From positions 1 to 64,000 of the forward strand of contig JABEVE010000055.1 of the NCBI GenBank assembly GCA_013044035.1: a stretch of DNA of 64,000 bases, in the 5' to 3' direction. This document shows, piece after piece, positions 9,733-20,700 of the stretch. Origin of the DNA: Burkholderiales bacterium (GTDB lineage Bacteria > Pseudomonadota > Gammaproteobacteria > Burkholderiales > Burkholderiaceae_C). A program made the translations under genes and the position numbers. Below the pieces are notes generated by a model. It was given only the letters and a program-made list of their open reading frames with translations. It searched no databases and was not told the DNA's origin. The stretch's first letter is position 1. The number at the start of each line of letters is the position of its first letter.

Positions 9733-10790
9733 GGACGTCGCACACCTCCAGGGTAGACATTGACGTAGCCGCCGCCCGGTGTTTGCACGTCCCAGTGCGG
9801 GCCGCCATGGGCTTCCCCTCCCGGCCCCGTCGGCACCCACACATTGCCAGATCGATCTCGCCAACCGTGGCCTCGCCCGTTGGGGTTTCGCTCCCACTCG
9901 TCGCCGCCCTTGGGCGCACGGAGTCCATCTGCTTCGCTGGGCTTGCCAGGTGCCTTCGCCCCCTCAGGGTCGTAGGCGTCGGCAGGCGGCTGCGTGAACA
10001 TGGCCCGCTGTTCGTGCATCTCATGCAACGCGGCTGCTCCTGCAATGGCAACTGCAGCGGCGGCAATCGGATGCTCGTTGGCCTCGTGCGCGATGCAGGC
10101 CCCGGCAGCCGCATCGCCGGCGAGCGGCGCGACCGCGCCAGCGAGCATGGGAGTTGCGCCGGTGGCAGCTGCTTCAGGGCGTAGTAGCGCAGGCTGCCGC
10201 TCTCGATGCACCATGGCACCCGCCAGAACACCCAGAAACCCGGCCTGAGTTGGCCCACCGAACAGGAGCGCGAGCAGGGCAGCCACAAACAGGCGGTGCC
10301 AGCGCGGCCGCCGCCGCTGGCGGTCCGTCACAACGGACCTCGGCAGGAAATCTTGGTATCGCCCATGCCGGAAGGATACTGCGCTCGGCGGCTCTCCCCG
10401 GCGCGGATCGAACGATTGTGCCAGGTGCAATGCCTGACAGCTTGGCCGCCGCCTCATCTGCCGCTGTTGATAACCGCAATAATCATCAACGTGCGATTTT
10501 TGGCGTAACTCGCCCCCTCTGCGGCCGCGATGCTCACGCAAGCGCCGCAAGTAGCTGATTCGGCGGGTGATCTGCGCCGCGTCGGCATCCTGGGTGCCTT
10601 TGCTCCATCTCGGCGGCGTGGCCGCAGCGGCCCATTCGGGGTGCGCTGTCGGGGCTGGCTCCCACGTCCTGCAGCGCACCCTCATCGCACGAAAAGACTT
10701 GCGCAAGACGCGAGGATGCGAAACACTACGAATCGGGGCATGTCTCGCAAGCGGCCCTTCCTCGTGTTGTCGTTGTTGTGGTTCCCGCAA
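9729..10790 (-). CDS. Putative polymorphic toxin, C-terminal Ntox37-like domain (start uncertain)
   Basis: C-terminus 'GWRDRSGNVWVPTGPGGEAHGGPHWDVQTPGGGYVNVYPGG'; hydrophobic Ala/Gly-rich N-terminal half. Confidence 0.6.
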   Translation of the reverse strand: MREPQQRQHEEGPLARHAPIRSVSHPRVLRKSFRAMRVRCRTWEPAPTAHPEWAAAATPPRWSKGTQDADAAQITRRISYLRRLREHRGRRGGELRQKSHVDDYCGYQQRQMRRRPSCQALHLAQSFDPRRGEPPSAVSFRHGRYQDFLPRSVVTDRQRRRPRWHRLFVAALLALLFGGPTQAGFLGVLAGAMVHRERQPALLRPEAAATGATPMLAGAVAPLAGDAAAGACIAHEANEHPIAAAAVAIAGAAALHEMHEQRAMFTQPPADAYDPEGAKAPGKPSEADGLRAPKGGDEWERNPNGRGHGWRDRSGNVWVPTGPGGEAHGGPHWDVQTPGGGYVNVYPGGVRRP

Positions 10791-10841
10791 GGGATGGCCC
10801 GCCGGGAACAGTCCGGCAACTCATTTCGCATCGGAGGGAAT

Positions 10842-11069
10842 ATGGCCGCGGCCGTCAAAGTCTTTGTCGTCGATTTCATGGGCAAGCAGCACCTGGTGCG
10901 CGCGCTCACCCAGCGCGGCGCCGCGCGCGGCCTGGTGGAATCCATGGTGTCCACCGCGCTCACGGGCACGCACCCGGCAACCCAGGATGAACTGATCGAG
11001 TTGATTCAGAAGGGCCAGGCGATCATCGACGTCACCGCGACCGAAACGGCCGTCGCCAGCGAAGCCTAG
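10842..11069 (+). CDS. Small hypothetical protein
   Basis: MAAAVKVFVVDFMGKQHLVRALTQRG...; preceded by 'ggaggg'. Confidence 0.55.
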   Translation: MAAAVKVFVVDFMGKQHLVRALTQRGAARGLVESMVSTALTGTHPATQDELIELIQKGQAIIDVTATETAVASEA

Positions 11070-11088
11070 ACATCCCGCCGAGGCGTCC

Positions 11089-11670
11089 ATGGACGAGATC
11101 AACCCCTCAGTTGCGGCACACGATGCTGCGGTCGAACCAACATTCTGGCGGGTGAGGCCACCGGTCGTCGGCCGCCCCATCGAGTTCGACGCGGCCAGCG
11201 GCGCAATCGGCATTCTCAGCCTGCCCATCGAGGCGGGCGTTCTGGCCATCGTGCTCGATGGCACGGCCCAGGAGCGCGACACGCCGGCCGGGAGCGCGCT
11301 GGGGATCATGTTCGACGCGATCGATCGGATGGTGGCCGCGAACTTCGCCTGCACTTCGGGCAACATCCAGTGGGTGAACATCGGTCGCGACGGGATCCTG
11401 CGTTGGGTCTCGCCGGCGCGCAATGTCGATGGAAGGACGGTGATTCTGCGCACGGTCCCCCTTCGTTGCTTCCCCGAATCGGTTGGATCGACGATCGACT
11501 TCGCGTTCATCTACGGCTCTCACGCGCGGCTGGCGTTGACCGCGGGCGTGCTCAACTTTCCGCGCCTCGTCTCGGCCATGATCGCCGCTGGTTCGCTCGC
11601 GTCCGAAGGCGGGAAGCCCCGCGCGAACCTCCCCGGCGCTCGTCGGCGCTCGCAGTCAGGCACATTCTGA
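11089..11670 (+). CDS. Hypothetical protein
   Basis: 193 aa ORF, co-oriented with neighbours. Confidence 0.55.
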   Translation: MDEINPSVAAHDAAVEPTFWRVRPPVVGRPIEFDAASGAIGILSLPIEAGVLAIVLDGTAQERDTPAGSALGIMFDAIDRMVAANFACTSGNIQWVNIGRDGILRWVSPARNVDGRTVILRTVPLRCFPESVGSTIDFAFIYGSHARLALTAGVLNFPRLVSAMIAAGSLASEGGKPRANLPGARRRSQSGTF

Positions 11671-11691
11671 CGGCCTGGCCGTCTGCGATGC

Positions 11692-13590
11692 ATGCAACAG
11701 CCTCAAGGCTCGACACGTCGACGCCGTGTCGAGCCTGCATTGCGTCAACTCGGGCGGGCTCATTTTGCATTCATGCGCGGCTATGTCCAGGGGCTGGACA
11801 TGATCGCCCTGTGGGACCGCTACCTCAACCTCGAGGGCGACGCGACCGACGCGCGCATCGTCAAGAGCACCCTGCGATGGATTCGCCAGGCACTGGCCCT
11901 GGTTGCCCTGCGGGAGGGCAAGCACAGCATGGCCCGCGTCATGCGTCTGGACGTCACCCACCTCGAATCCGTCGCGGAGGCGCCCACTCTGGACGAGTTC
12001 ATTGAGGAACAAGGAATCGAGGATCTACGGGAGTCCGAGCAGATCGAAGCGTGGGCAGAGCGCTGGGGCACGCCCTCGAAACGTGAGCGCACCCGCATGC
12101 GGATCATGGAGCGGCAACTCGCCGCGCTGCGCGAGCTCGAGGCGCTCGCGGCCCAAAAGCCTCAGGCACAGGATCGCGTGCGCGCCTGGTTGCCGGCGGC
12201 AATCGCCAATCGTCTCGAGGCGCAGGGCGTGATGACGTTGGCCGGCCTCGTGACCTTCATCAACGCCGGCGGGCGCGGTTGGTGGCGCAAGATACCTGGC
12301 ATCGGAGAGACAAAGGCCGGGCGGCTGGTGACATGGCTGGTGGCAAACTCGCTCGAGTTGGGCGCCTCCCCCAGCGAGTACGTGACCGGCATGCCGCCGA
12401 TGGCCCTCGCGGATGCGATGCCGGCGACGGCGATCATCCCTCTGGAGCGCGTGCAACTGACGTCCGCCCTCGACGGTTCGACAGGGCTCTATCGTCAGCG
12501 CATGGCGCACTGCATGTTCGAAGCCGACAACGACCTTCAGGCGATTCATGTATGGCTTGCAGAGTACAGGGGGCATACCTTGCGCTCGTATCGCCGCGAG
12601 GCCGAGCGATTCCTGCTCTGGAGTGTCGTCGCCCGCGGCAAGCCGCTTTCGAGCATGACCCGGGAGGACGTTCTCGGGTATGTGCAGTTCCTGCATGACC
12701 CGCAGCCAGCGGCGCAATGGTGCGCCCCCCGCTCGCGGCCCAGGTCAAGTTCAGCATGGCGTCCGTTCGAGGGGCCGCTCGGCGATGGTCCAGTCGCCTT
12801 CTCGGTTCGGGTCATCGGGCGCCTCATGCAATTTCTCGTCGACCAAGGCTACCTGGTTGCCAATGCGGCCGCAGGGATTCGCGCCAACAAACGGCCGAGC
12901 CTGCGGCAACAGTTCGGCTCACGTCGCCTGTCGGCCGAGCAATGGCGCATGCTGCGCGACGGGGTGGGGCAGGGCGATGGCCTGCGCGAGAGGCGTCTCG
13001 GGTTGATCCTCGACTTCCTCTACACGACCGGGCTGCGCATCTCGGAGCTGGCTGCAGCGCGATTCACCCACCTGCAGCGCGTGTCCGACGAAGATGGCGT
13101 GCCTGGCTGGATGCTTGCCGTGTTGGGCAAAGGTGCCAAGTGGCGCGAGGTACCGGTCCCTGATCATGTCGTCGAAACGGCGCTTGCGCTCGCCCAAGAA
13201 CGCGGCGCAAGTTGGGATGGGGCCTCACCGGAGAGTTGCGGCGCCCACATGATCGGCGCCATCGCGGGCCGTACCTTCGGCGAGCGGCCGCCGGCGGCGG
13301 CCGGCATTACGACTGCGGCGATCGCCGCCGAGGTGCGGCGCCACGTCCACGCTGTCGCCGATCGCGTGCGAGCGCACCATCCGCATGATGCACAGAGGAT
13401 TGAGCAAGCCTCGGTCCACTGGCTGCGCCACACGCACGTGTCGCACTCTTTGGAGAACGGCGCGGATCCAGAATGTGTGCGAGAGAACGTCGGGCATGCA
13501 TCTCTGGCGACCACGTCAATCTACGCCTCGACGGAGCAGCGCAAACGCCTCGCGGCGATGCGCCGGGTGTGGGCCAAGGTGGCCGATTGA
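11692..13590 (+). CDS. Tyrosine recombinase/phage integrase with DUF3701-like N-terminal region
   Basis: 'LDFLYTTGLRISELAAARF', 'VHWLRHTHVSHSLENGADPECVRENVGHASLATTSIYAS'; 632 aa. Confidence 0.85.
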   Translation: MQQPQGSTRRRRVEPALRQLGRAHFAFMRGYVQGLDMIALWDRYLNLEGDATDARIVKSTLRWIRQALALVALREGKHSMARVMRLDVTHLESVAEAPTLDEFIEEQGIEDLRESEQIEAWAERWGTPSKRERTRMRIMERQLAALRELEALAAQKPQAQDRVRAWLPAAIANRLEAQGVMTLAGLVTFINAGGRGWWRKIPGIGETKAGRLVTWLVANSLELGASPSEYVTGMPPMALADAMPATAIIPLERVQLTSALDGSTGLYRQRMAHCMFEADNDLQAIHVWLAEYRGHTLRSYRREAERFLLWSVVARGKPLSSMTREDVLGYVQFLHDPQPAAQWCAPRSRPRSSSAWRPFEGPLGDGPVAFSVRVIGRLMQFLVDQGYLVANAAAGIRANKRPSLRQQFGSRRLSAEQWRMLRDGVGQGDGLRERRLGLILDFLYTTGLRISELAAARFTHLQRVSDEDGVPGWMLAVLGKGAKWREVPVPDHVVETALALAQERGASWDGASPESCGAHMIGAIAGRTFGERPPAAAGITTAAIAAEVRRHVHAVADRVRAHHPHDAQRIEQASVHWLRHTHVSHSLENGADPECVRENVGHASLATTSIYASTEQRKRLAAMRRVWAKVAD

Positions 13591-13745
13591 GCATCCGCGC
13601 CGCGGGCGCGGGAGAGGCTGTTGCCTCATCGGCGGGCAACCTAGCCCAAGCCTTGCCAGCGTTGAGGATTTTGGCGCGAACGGCGACTCTGTCCACAGAA
13701 TCTGTGAAGAACCTCGGCTGCGGCACGCGCCCGCCGCCGGCGCCT

Positions 13746-15059
13746 TCAAAACCCCGGTGACATCCCCGGCGCAGCGTCCTCGCCATCGTCGATCGCACCC
13801 GCAGGCCCGCCATCGGGCGCGAGAGCCTCGATCACGCCGTCCAGTCCATTCGAGGCTGGCAGGCGAGAAAGCTGCGTTGGCTCATCCGCGATGCGCTGGG
13901 CCTCGACGGCGATCGCGAGGCAGTCCGCGGTGGACAAGAGCCAGTGCTGCAGCCGTCCCTGTTCAGAGGGCCTTTCGACCAGGATTTGTGCGTGCCAGCG
14001 ATAGAGGGCGCTGGTCGCGTCATCGCGCGTCTGGGCGATCGCGACCGGGATGGCACCTCGAGGATCCCTGCGTGGGCCCTGGTTTCCCCCGCCCGAGCGC
14101 ACCGTGAAGATCCCCGTGTCGCCGCTGCGGGTGATCACGCTGAGCGCACCACTGCTATTGGCCGGCAGCACCGGGGCATCGGCCACCAGGTGTTCAGACG
14201 CCGGCACGATCACGCGAGCCAAATTCATCTCGCCCGGAATCAGGCGCATCAACGCTTGCGCGGCGCGGACCGACCAGTCGGAGATGTGCGAGCTTTTGGC
14301 CGCCTCCTGGTGCGCGGCGTAGATGACCTCGTAGACCATCCCGACATAGTTCAGCGCGACATTGACAGCGGCCTGTTGCGATAGCCCCCCCACCACGAGC
14401 TGGGCCTGCAATGGCGTCATCACCTCAGCGCGGATCGCTTTCGGCTGAAGCGATGCGAGGCGCTGCGCGCTGAGCGGGCAGCCAGGCGCTTGCAGCTGCG
14501 AAACCGCCGCCGTGAAGGCATCCATACGGGCCTCCAGCTCGGAACGCGTGGCTCGGCGCTGCTCGAAGGCCAGGCCATACGCCACTGAGCGCAAGACGTG
14601 AAAGAAGTTCTTCGAACTGACCCTATAGAGCTGCTCGCCATGGCCGTTCGGCGGGCCGTCTTTGGCGCGCACGATGTATTCGCGGCGGTTGCCCGATGGC
14701 ATCCGCACGAGCGTGACGAAGCATCCATCGGCAACCGTCGCCGCATAGAGTTCCGTGCCGATTGCAACGTCCACGCGTGCATCGCTCGCGTCGAAATTGG
14801 CGAAATTGCGGCAGGCCGCCTGGCTGACGCTGCGCATTGCTCCGGGTAGGATTTCGCACCCCGCCCGTTGTGCCGCGGCGGCAAATGCTTCCCGGTCGAC
14901 ATCCTCCTCGAAGTAGAAGGCCGCCGGCGATGCGTAGGAAAAAGGGGTGATCCGGTCGAACACGCCTGTGAGGTGGTCGATCTGCTGCCCGAAGCGGCGG
15001 GGCACGATCAGCCACCCATGGCCGCTGTCAACGACGCGCTGCAAAGTCACGTGCTTCAT
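13746..15059 (-). CDS. Conserved hypothetical protein of mobile elements
   Basis: 437 aa ORF in the same direction as the ArdC-like gene. Confidence 0.5.
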   Translation of the reverse strand: MKHVTLQRVVDSGHGWLIVPRRFGQQIDHLTGVFDRITPFSYASPAAFYFEEDVDREAFAAAAQRAGCEILPGAMRSVSQAACRNFANFDASDARVDVAIGTELYAATVADGCFVTLVRMPSGNRREYIVRAKDGPPNGHGEQLYRVSSKNFFHVLRSVAYGLAFEQRRATRSELEARMDAFTAAVSQLQAPGCPLSAQRLASLQPKAIRAEVMTPLQAQLVVGGLSQQAAVNVALNYVGMVYEVIYAAHQEAAKSSHISDWSVRAAQALMRLIPGEMNLARVIVPASEHLVADAPVLPANSSGALSVITRSGDTGIFTVRSGGGNQGPRRDPRGAIPVAIAQTRDDATSALYRWHAQILVERPSEQGRLQHWLLSTADCLAIAVEAQRIADEPTQLSRLPASNGLDGVIEALAPDGGPAGAIDDGEDAAPGMSPGF

Positions 15060-15068
15060 CGCTCGCCC

Positions 15069-16286
15069 TCACATGCCCATGCTGGGGAATGCCTCAGCCG
15101 CCGGATCGGCCGCCATGATCGGCGGTGCGGCCACGACGACCGCTTCCTGCGCTTCAGCTTCGCGTAGGCGTTGCGCCATCCGTTGCTCCATGGCGCCCAG
15201 GACGAAATCGGCTGCCGCCGATGCATCCCTCGCCGCCGAATACGCCGCGTTCTCGCTCTTCTTGAGTTCGGCCAACCAGTGCCCGACGTAACCGGCCGAC
15301 GCGGTAAGCGCGTATTCAACGCCCAGGTCCGCGCAAATCATCGCCGCTGCCATCTCGGCCACAAGTTCCTCGCGAGCGCGCTCGGCCAGGCATTCCGATT
15401 CGACGACGTCGCTCTCGCCACCCCAGAGCGCACCGACGAAACGCCCGAGGCGATGCCCCGCGCCGGTTGAGTGAGCGATCTCGTGGGCGACCGTGGCAAC
15501 GTATCCACCCATGGTCTTGAACTGCGACTGCATGGGCAGGTATGCCGTGTCGCTACGCACGCTGTAACGTGGTTGATTCGACGGGGTTTCCACCACTTTC
15601 AGGCCCGATTCGCGCATGGCGTCGATCATGATCTGAACCTGTTCGCGCCGCGCATCTTCGCTCACGTTACGTCCGTGGCATGCCTCGCGCAATTTGCGAT
15701 TCAGGCGCCGCTCGTCGATTCCGGCGCATTGCTCAAGGTTGTAGACGTGGTAGTTGACGCACACCATGCGGGAAAGCTCATCCTGCGCGTGAGCCCAGGT
15801 GATTGCTCGCCTGGAGAAACCGCTCGCGTCGGGAACGCCGACGGACAGTCGGGATTCGATCTCCGCGGCCGAAACGCGACGCTCCTCGGCGCTCACCGTA
15901 CGGACGGTGATGCCACGGCTGTCCTGCGCGACAACCGTGACCGGCTTGCCGTCCAGGAAGACGTGAGCCTGCTTGCGGGTCCAGAAGTCATCGCGCTTCC
16001 AGAACTCGACCACCGTGGGAGCGACGTCCAAAAGGTGCCCTCCCAAATCCCTCACCTGTCGTTCCGTGAGCCACCCCGGCGAAGACCAATCCGTCCCGAG
16101 GACCAACTGGACGCGGTTGCCACCCTCGTAGCGATGTCCGCTGACGGCGTTGAACGGCCGCCCAGGCGCGATCAGACGCCATGTGCGCTCCCATTGGCCA
16201 ACGCCCGCCGTCGCCATGGCGATGAGCCTTTCGGTGAGCGCGCGACGCGCCGTCGCGCGCTCACCGTTTGATCCGGGGATCTTCAT
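15069..16286 (-). CDS. ArdC-like antirestriction protein (zincin metallopeptidase)
   Basis: 'GVGQWERTWRLIAPGRPFNAVSGHRYEGGN' and 'GGYVATVAHEIAHSTGAGHRLGR' (HExxH); start at MKIPGSN. Confidence 0.8.
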   Translation of the reverse strand: MKIPGSNGERATARRALTERLIAMATAGVGQWERTWRLIAPGRPFNAVSGHRYEGGNRVQLVLGTDWSSPGWLTERQVRDLGGHLLDVAPTVVEFWKRDDFWTRKQAHVFLDGKPVTVVAQDSRGITVRTVSAEERRVSAAEIESRLSVGVPDASGFSRRAITWAHAQDELSRMVCVNYHVYNLEQCAGIDERRLNRKLREACHGRNVSEDARREQVQIMIDAMRESGLKVVETPSNQPRYSVRSDTAYLPMQSQFKTMGGYVATVAHEIAHSTGAGHRLGRFVGALWGGESDVVESECLAERAREELVAEMAAAMICADLGVEYALTASAGYVGHWLAELKKSENAAYSAARDASAAADFVLGAMEQRMAQRLREAEAQEAVVVAAPPIMAADPAAEAFPSMGM

Positions 16287-16506
16287 CGTTCTCGGTCTGT
16301 TTAGTTTCGCAACGATGTTGCATGCGAACTCGACACTGGCGGTCGAGGGTGTCAATCCATGCTATGAGAGTTGCCACGCTGCGCGCGATTTTTTTTGCCC
16401 CTTAAGTTGAGGGGGCAGAGCGAAATGATCAATCGCCCGGAACGGCTTGCATGGGTGATTCGCGGCGTCGAAAATATGATGCACCAATATGCTTGGAGGG
16501 AACAAA

Positions 16507-17166
16507 ATGAGCAGCCAGACCACTGTCGTGGAGCGTTTGGCGCTGCGCCTCGCGGCGCGCCCGCTCGCCGGTCCGGAATTCCATGCCCTGGGCGCGTTCG
16601 CCGATGCGCTCGATGTCGAATCCGTCGATGCCGACCACCAGATGCTCAGTGCCCGCGCTGAACTCGGTTCCCGGCAGCGACCGACACCAGCCTCGCTGCG
16701 CGTGGAACTGGCGCCTGGTCAGGTCCGCCTGACCTTGACGCTCCCGGCGTCGCTCAGCAGCGGCGTCGAAGACAGCATCGCGGCGCTGGCCAATTGCCAA
16801 CGCGTTCCGCAGTTCGGGGGCGAAGCATTCCTTCGCTGTGCGGACATCCCGCATAGCGTCGACGCGGACGATTTGGTCGGGCGCATCGTCTTCGAAATCC
16901 GGCACCTGTGGTTCACAGCGCTGCAGGTTCTGGTCAACCTCGACAGGCTCGGAAGCCGCACGTCCTGCGCGATCCTCAGCGAAAGGCCGATCGACGAGGC
17001 CACGATCAGCCGCGCCTGTGGCAATTGCCCGGTCTCGACCTCAAGGGCCGAGGCCGAACTTGACGACAACAGCAGCATCGCGACGCTCGTCTACGCGATG
17101 TGCGACGCGACCACACTGCGGGCGGGCCTGAAAGGCATTCCGGGGGTGACGGACGTCATTGGCTGA
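16507..17166 (+). CDS. Hypothetical protein
   Basis: ATG preceded by GGAGGG (16495-16500); 219 aa. Confidence 0.5.
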   Translation: MSSQTTVVERLALRLAARPLAGPEFHALGAFADALDVESVDADHQMLSARAELGSRQRPTPASLRVELAPGQVRLTLTLPASLSSGVEDSIAALANCQRVPQFGGEAFLRCADIPHSVDADDLVGRIVFEIRHLWFTALQVLVNLDRLGSRTSCAILSERPIDEATISRACGNCPVSTSRAEAELDDNSSIATLVYAMCDATTLRAGLKGIPGVTDVIG

Positions 17167-17217
17167 GGAGGGCGCGGCGTACCGCTCGGACGCGTGATCG
17201 CCCCAGCCGCGGCCCAC

Positions 17218-17439
17218 CTACATCGCGGGTCCGAGCCCCGTGGGGGCGTTGAGCATGCTCCACTCGGTGGCCAGGTCAATGACCTTCGGCGGAAGATCAT
17301 GCTCGTTCTCGACCATCTCGCCGGTGGCGAGATCGATGATAGCGGCGCCATCGTCTTCCGAGTCGAGCATGGTCAGCGATGGTTCCATACGGTAGCCAAG
17401 ACTTTCGAGTTCGGCCTGGATTGCGGCGGCGCGGCTCAT
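17218..17439 (-). CDS. Small hypothetical protein
   Basis: MSRAAAIQAELESLGYRMEP... Confidence 0.45.
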   Translation of the reverse strand: MSRAAAIQAELESLGYRMEPSLTMLDSEDDGAAIIDLATGEMVENEHDLPPKVIDLATEWSMLNAPTGLGPAM

Positions 17440-17440
17440 C

Positions 17441-17647
17441 TCACTCCTTCCCATCCGCCGCGCGGCGGATGTCGGCAATTTCGTTCATCGCGACCTGCAG
17501 CGGCGACGCCGCGCTGAACGCCGCAAATTCGCGATCCTGCTCGGCGAACGCCGCGCGCTGCGCCGGCGACATCTCCGGTGCGTTCATCAGCCGCTCGTCG
17601 GCCGCTCGAAGCTCGCCAAAGCTGATGGCGCTTGCATTGTGTCCCAT
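17441..17647 (-). CDS. Small hypothetical protein
   Basis: MGHNASAISFGELRAADERLMNAPEMSPAQRAAFAEQDREF...; tightly packed with next gene. Confidence 0.45.
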   Translation of the reverse strand: MGHNASAISFGELRAADERLMNAPEMSPAQRAAFAEQDREFAAFSAASPLQVAMNEIADIRRAADGKE

Positions 17648-17722
17648 GTTGCCCTCAAAAACGTTGACGCATACATTGACTATAAAGTACTTTATGTCGC
17701 CTGCGTGGGTTTTTCCAGCCTT

Positions 17723-20700
17723 TTAGGCGCTGACTGGTGCTGCTGTGGCGTCTTGTTCAGTCTCGGCGACGTTTTGAGCTGCGGCTGCAGCTCGTTTTGG
17801 CGCATCAGCGTGGAATGCGTCCCACTTTCTGTAACCAAGCCGCAGCGCGAAGACAGCTTCGGCATGACGCTCGCGTGCGTCGGACAGATCGGCGATCGCG
17901 GCCGCATTCGATGCCTGCGGTTGATTCGCGATCGTGCTGGCCAGATCGCGCTCACGCGCGCAAAGGTCCCGCTCAGCCCGGGAATGAATATCCAGCAGAT
18001 CCTCGGACACCAGGCCCCAAACCATTCGGCCGAGTTGCGCTGCATTGTCCGTACTCGCGATGCTCGTCGAGCCGGACCATGTGATGACGTCGCCATGACC
18101 CACGCCGACCTGGGCGCGCACGATGGCCGGATAGACCGAGTAGTCGTAGCGCGAGGCAATGTGCAGGGCAATACCATCGAACACACCGATCTCACGCTCA
18201 TCCCGCCCACGTCCGGCACCTCGCACCGCCTCCAAGGCGATTAGCCCTCCAACTTCGGCCAGGCTGACGTCGGTGCGCGCGGCCGTGGCCTTCGTCGCAA
18301 GAGCATGCACCGGAATCTTGCTCACCGTGTCCATGAGCGACTTGGCTGGGTGCTTGCGCCCAGTCGCTTGAGCGTCGTCAATCTCCCGCTGCAGCGCCTC
18401 GGTGCGGGCGCGCACGGCCTCGACCGCAGTGTGGCCGAGCTCTTGCAGGGACCGTGCTTGCGGCAGCGAGCGTTGCAAATAGGCGATCGACTGACGGATG
18501 GATTCGACGCGATACTCCCACGCGGCGTGGTCCTGCCGAGCGGCCCGGATCAGGCGTTCTTTCTTCTGTGCCTCGTCTTTCAAGCGCACTTCGTCCATGA
18601 GGATTTCGTTGCCGGACGCCATCGCCTTCACACGACCGGGGTCGATCGCGGACGACTCCGGGTTTTCGATCTCGCCGCCAGATACACCCGTGCGAACCTG
18701 CTCGATGAAGGTCAGCTTCGTGTCCACGATCTGCCACAGCCCCGCATCGCCAGAGTCCTCGGTCACGTAATAGTGGATCCCAACCTTGAATGCATCGTGT
18801 CCATACTTGGCCAGGAGCGCATTACCCTGTCGCAGGCCGCGGCCGTTACGCTGCTCGAGGTCTGACGGCCGGTAGGGGGCGTCGAGATGGTGGACATCCG
18901 TGATCAAACGCTGCACGTTCATGCCCGCGCCCATCTTCGATGTGGACCCAACCAGGACCCGGATTTCGCCCGCGTTCACCGCAGCGAACAGCCGGTCGCG
19001 CTTGACCGCGGTGTCGTAGTCGTGGATGAACGCGATCTGCTGCCCAGGAATGCCGCGTTTGAGCAACTCGCCGCGAAGCGCGGCATATGCGTCGAAGCCG
19101 CCGGTGCGCAGCGCCGCTTCGACCTCAGCCTGGCTGAACTTCGCCAGTTCATCTTCGGCGGCTTCCGCTGCGTTCGCGTCGTCGCTTTCGGATTGGGCAA
19201 TCAGGTCCCGCATGCGCCGCACTTCGGCGGAATCGCCAGCCTGCGGCGTGCAAAAGTCCAAGAAGACGAGCTGCGTGCCCCGATCGTCGCCATAGCGGCT
19301 CCACGAGTCGAGCACGTTGTCCGCGCATGCCTGCAGCTTGCCGCCCCCATTGTCTGCAGCGCCGGGACGGAATGCTCGGGCGTCGAGTCCGACCTTGCGG
19401 ATGTCGCTGATGATCACCAGGACGTTGTCATCGCCCTTTTTCGGGGCGCCCTTGGGCAGGTTGTCGAGGCGCCAGAGGATTGAGCCCATCTCGTAGATGG
19501 GGTGCCCGCTGTCGTTCATGTCGACCTGGTCGCCCATCATGCGGCGCTGGGCGTCGCTCATCGGGCTGACGTGGATCGCGGGCTTGCCACCGCGAACGTC
19601 CGGGATATCGATGCGCGGCTGCCCGGCCTGCTCGAGCAGCCGGTTCATGTCGGCACGCGTGATCACGTCGGCGAAGCTGCGGTAGGACGCCAACAGCCCA
19701 TCGAGGTTGACGAACCTCGACAGCACGGTCTTTTCCTTGAATTTGCCGGTGAGGGTGAAGGCAAAATCCGACGTGATCTGCGCATAGCAGCGTTGCCACG
19801 CATCGAAGGAATGCAGGCGCTGCGCCGTAAGCGTGTCGGGATCCAGATAGCGCTGCAGGGTGTACATCTCGGCCAGCGAGTTCGAGATGGGTGTGCCAGT
19901 GGCAAAGAGGGCCTTCCCACCCGACGCACGGATGAACGACGTCTTGATCATCATGTCGTTCGCCCGGGCGGATCCTTCCGGGTTGCCCAGACCGGACACC
20001 TGCAGTTGCGTCGTATACGAAACGTTCTTGAAGGCATGCGCCTCGTCGACCGCCAGAAAATCCACGCCGAGCATGCCGAAGTGGATGCCTTCATCCTTGC
20101 GAGTCTTGGCCAGGCCCAGGATGCGTTGCTCAGCCCGCTTGATGGCCTTCTCGAGCTCTTTGCGGGTCACGCGCTCCTTGTTGGCGAGCAAGTCCTGCTT
20201 GAGCAGCGCGATCTGCTCCCCGATGTAGCGCATCTCGTGGTCGGGGTCGGCGGGGATCAGCCCGAAGGAACTGTGCGGCATGATGATCGCGTCCCAGTCG
20301 CCGAACGCGGCTCGTGCGAGAAACTGCTGCCGATTCCCGGCGGACATATCGTCAGCTTCCGCAGCCAAGATGCGAGCGGCAGGGTAGAGCGCCGCGAAGG
20401 CGTCGCGCCACTGCCCCACCAGATGGTTCGGCACCACCACCATGCTTTTCTTCGTTCGCCCCATCCGCCGCGACTCCATCACCGAGCCGACGACGGCGAA
20501 GGTCTTCCCGGCCCCGACCACGTGGTCAAAGAGGACCTGGTCCGACTGGATTGCGCGCCAGATCGCATTCTTCTGGTGCGGCCGCAGCGTGATTGCCGCC
20601 GACGATCCCTCGAGCGTGAGGTGCGAGCCGTCGTAGACGCGCTGCACAGTCCGGTTGAAGGTGGCGTTCCAGGCATCCTCAATTGCCTGCGCGCGCTCCG

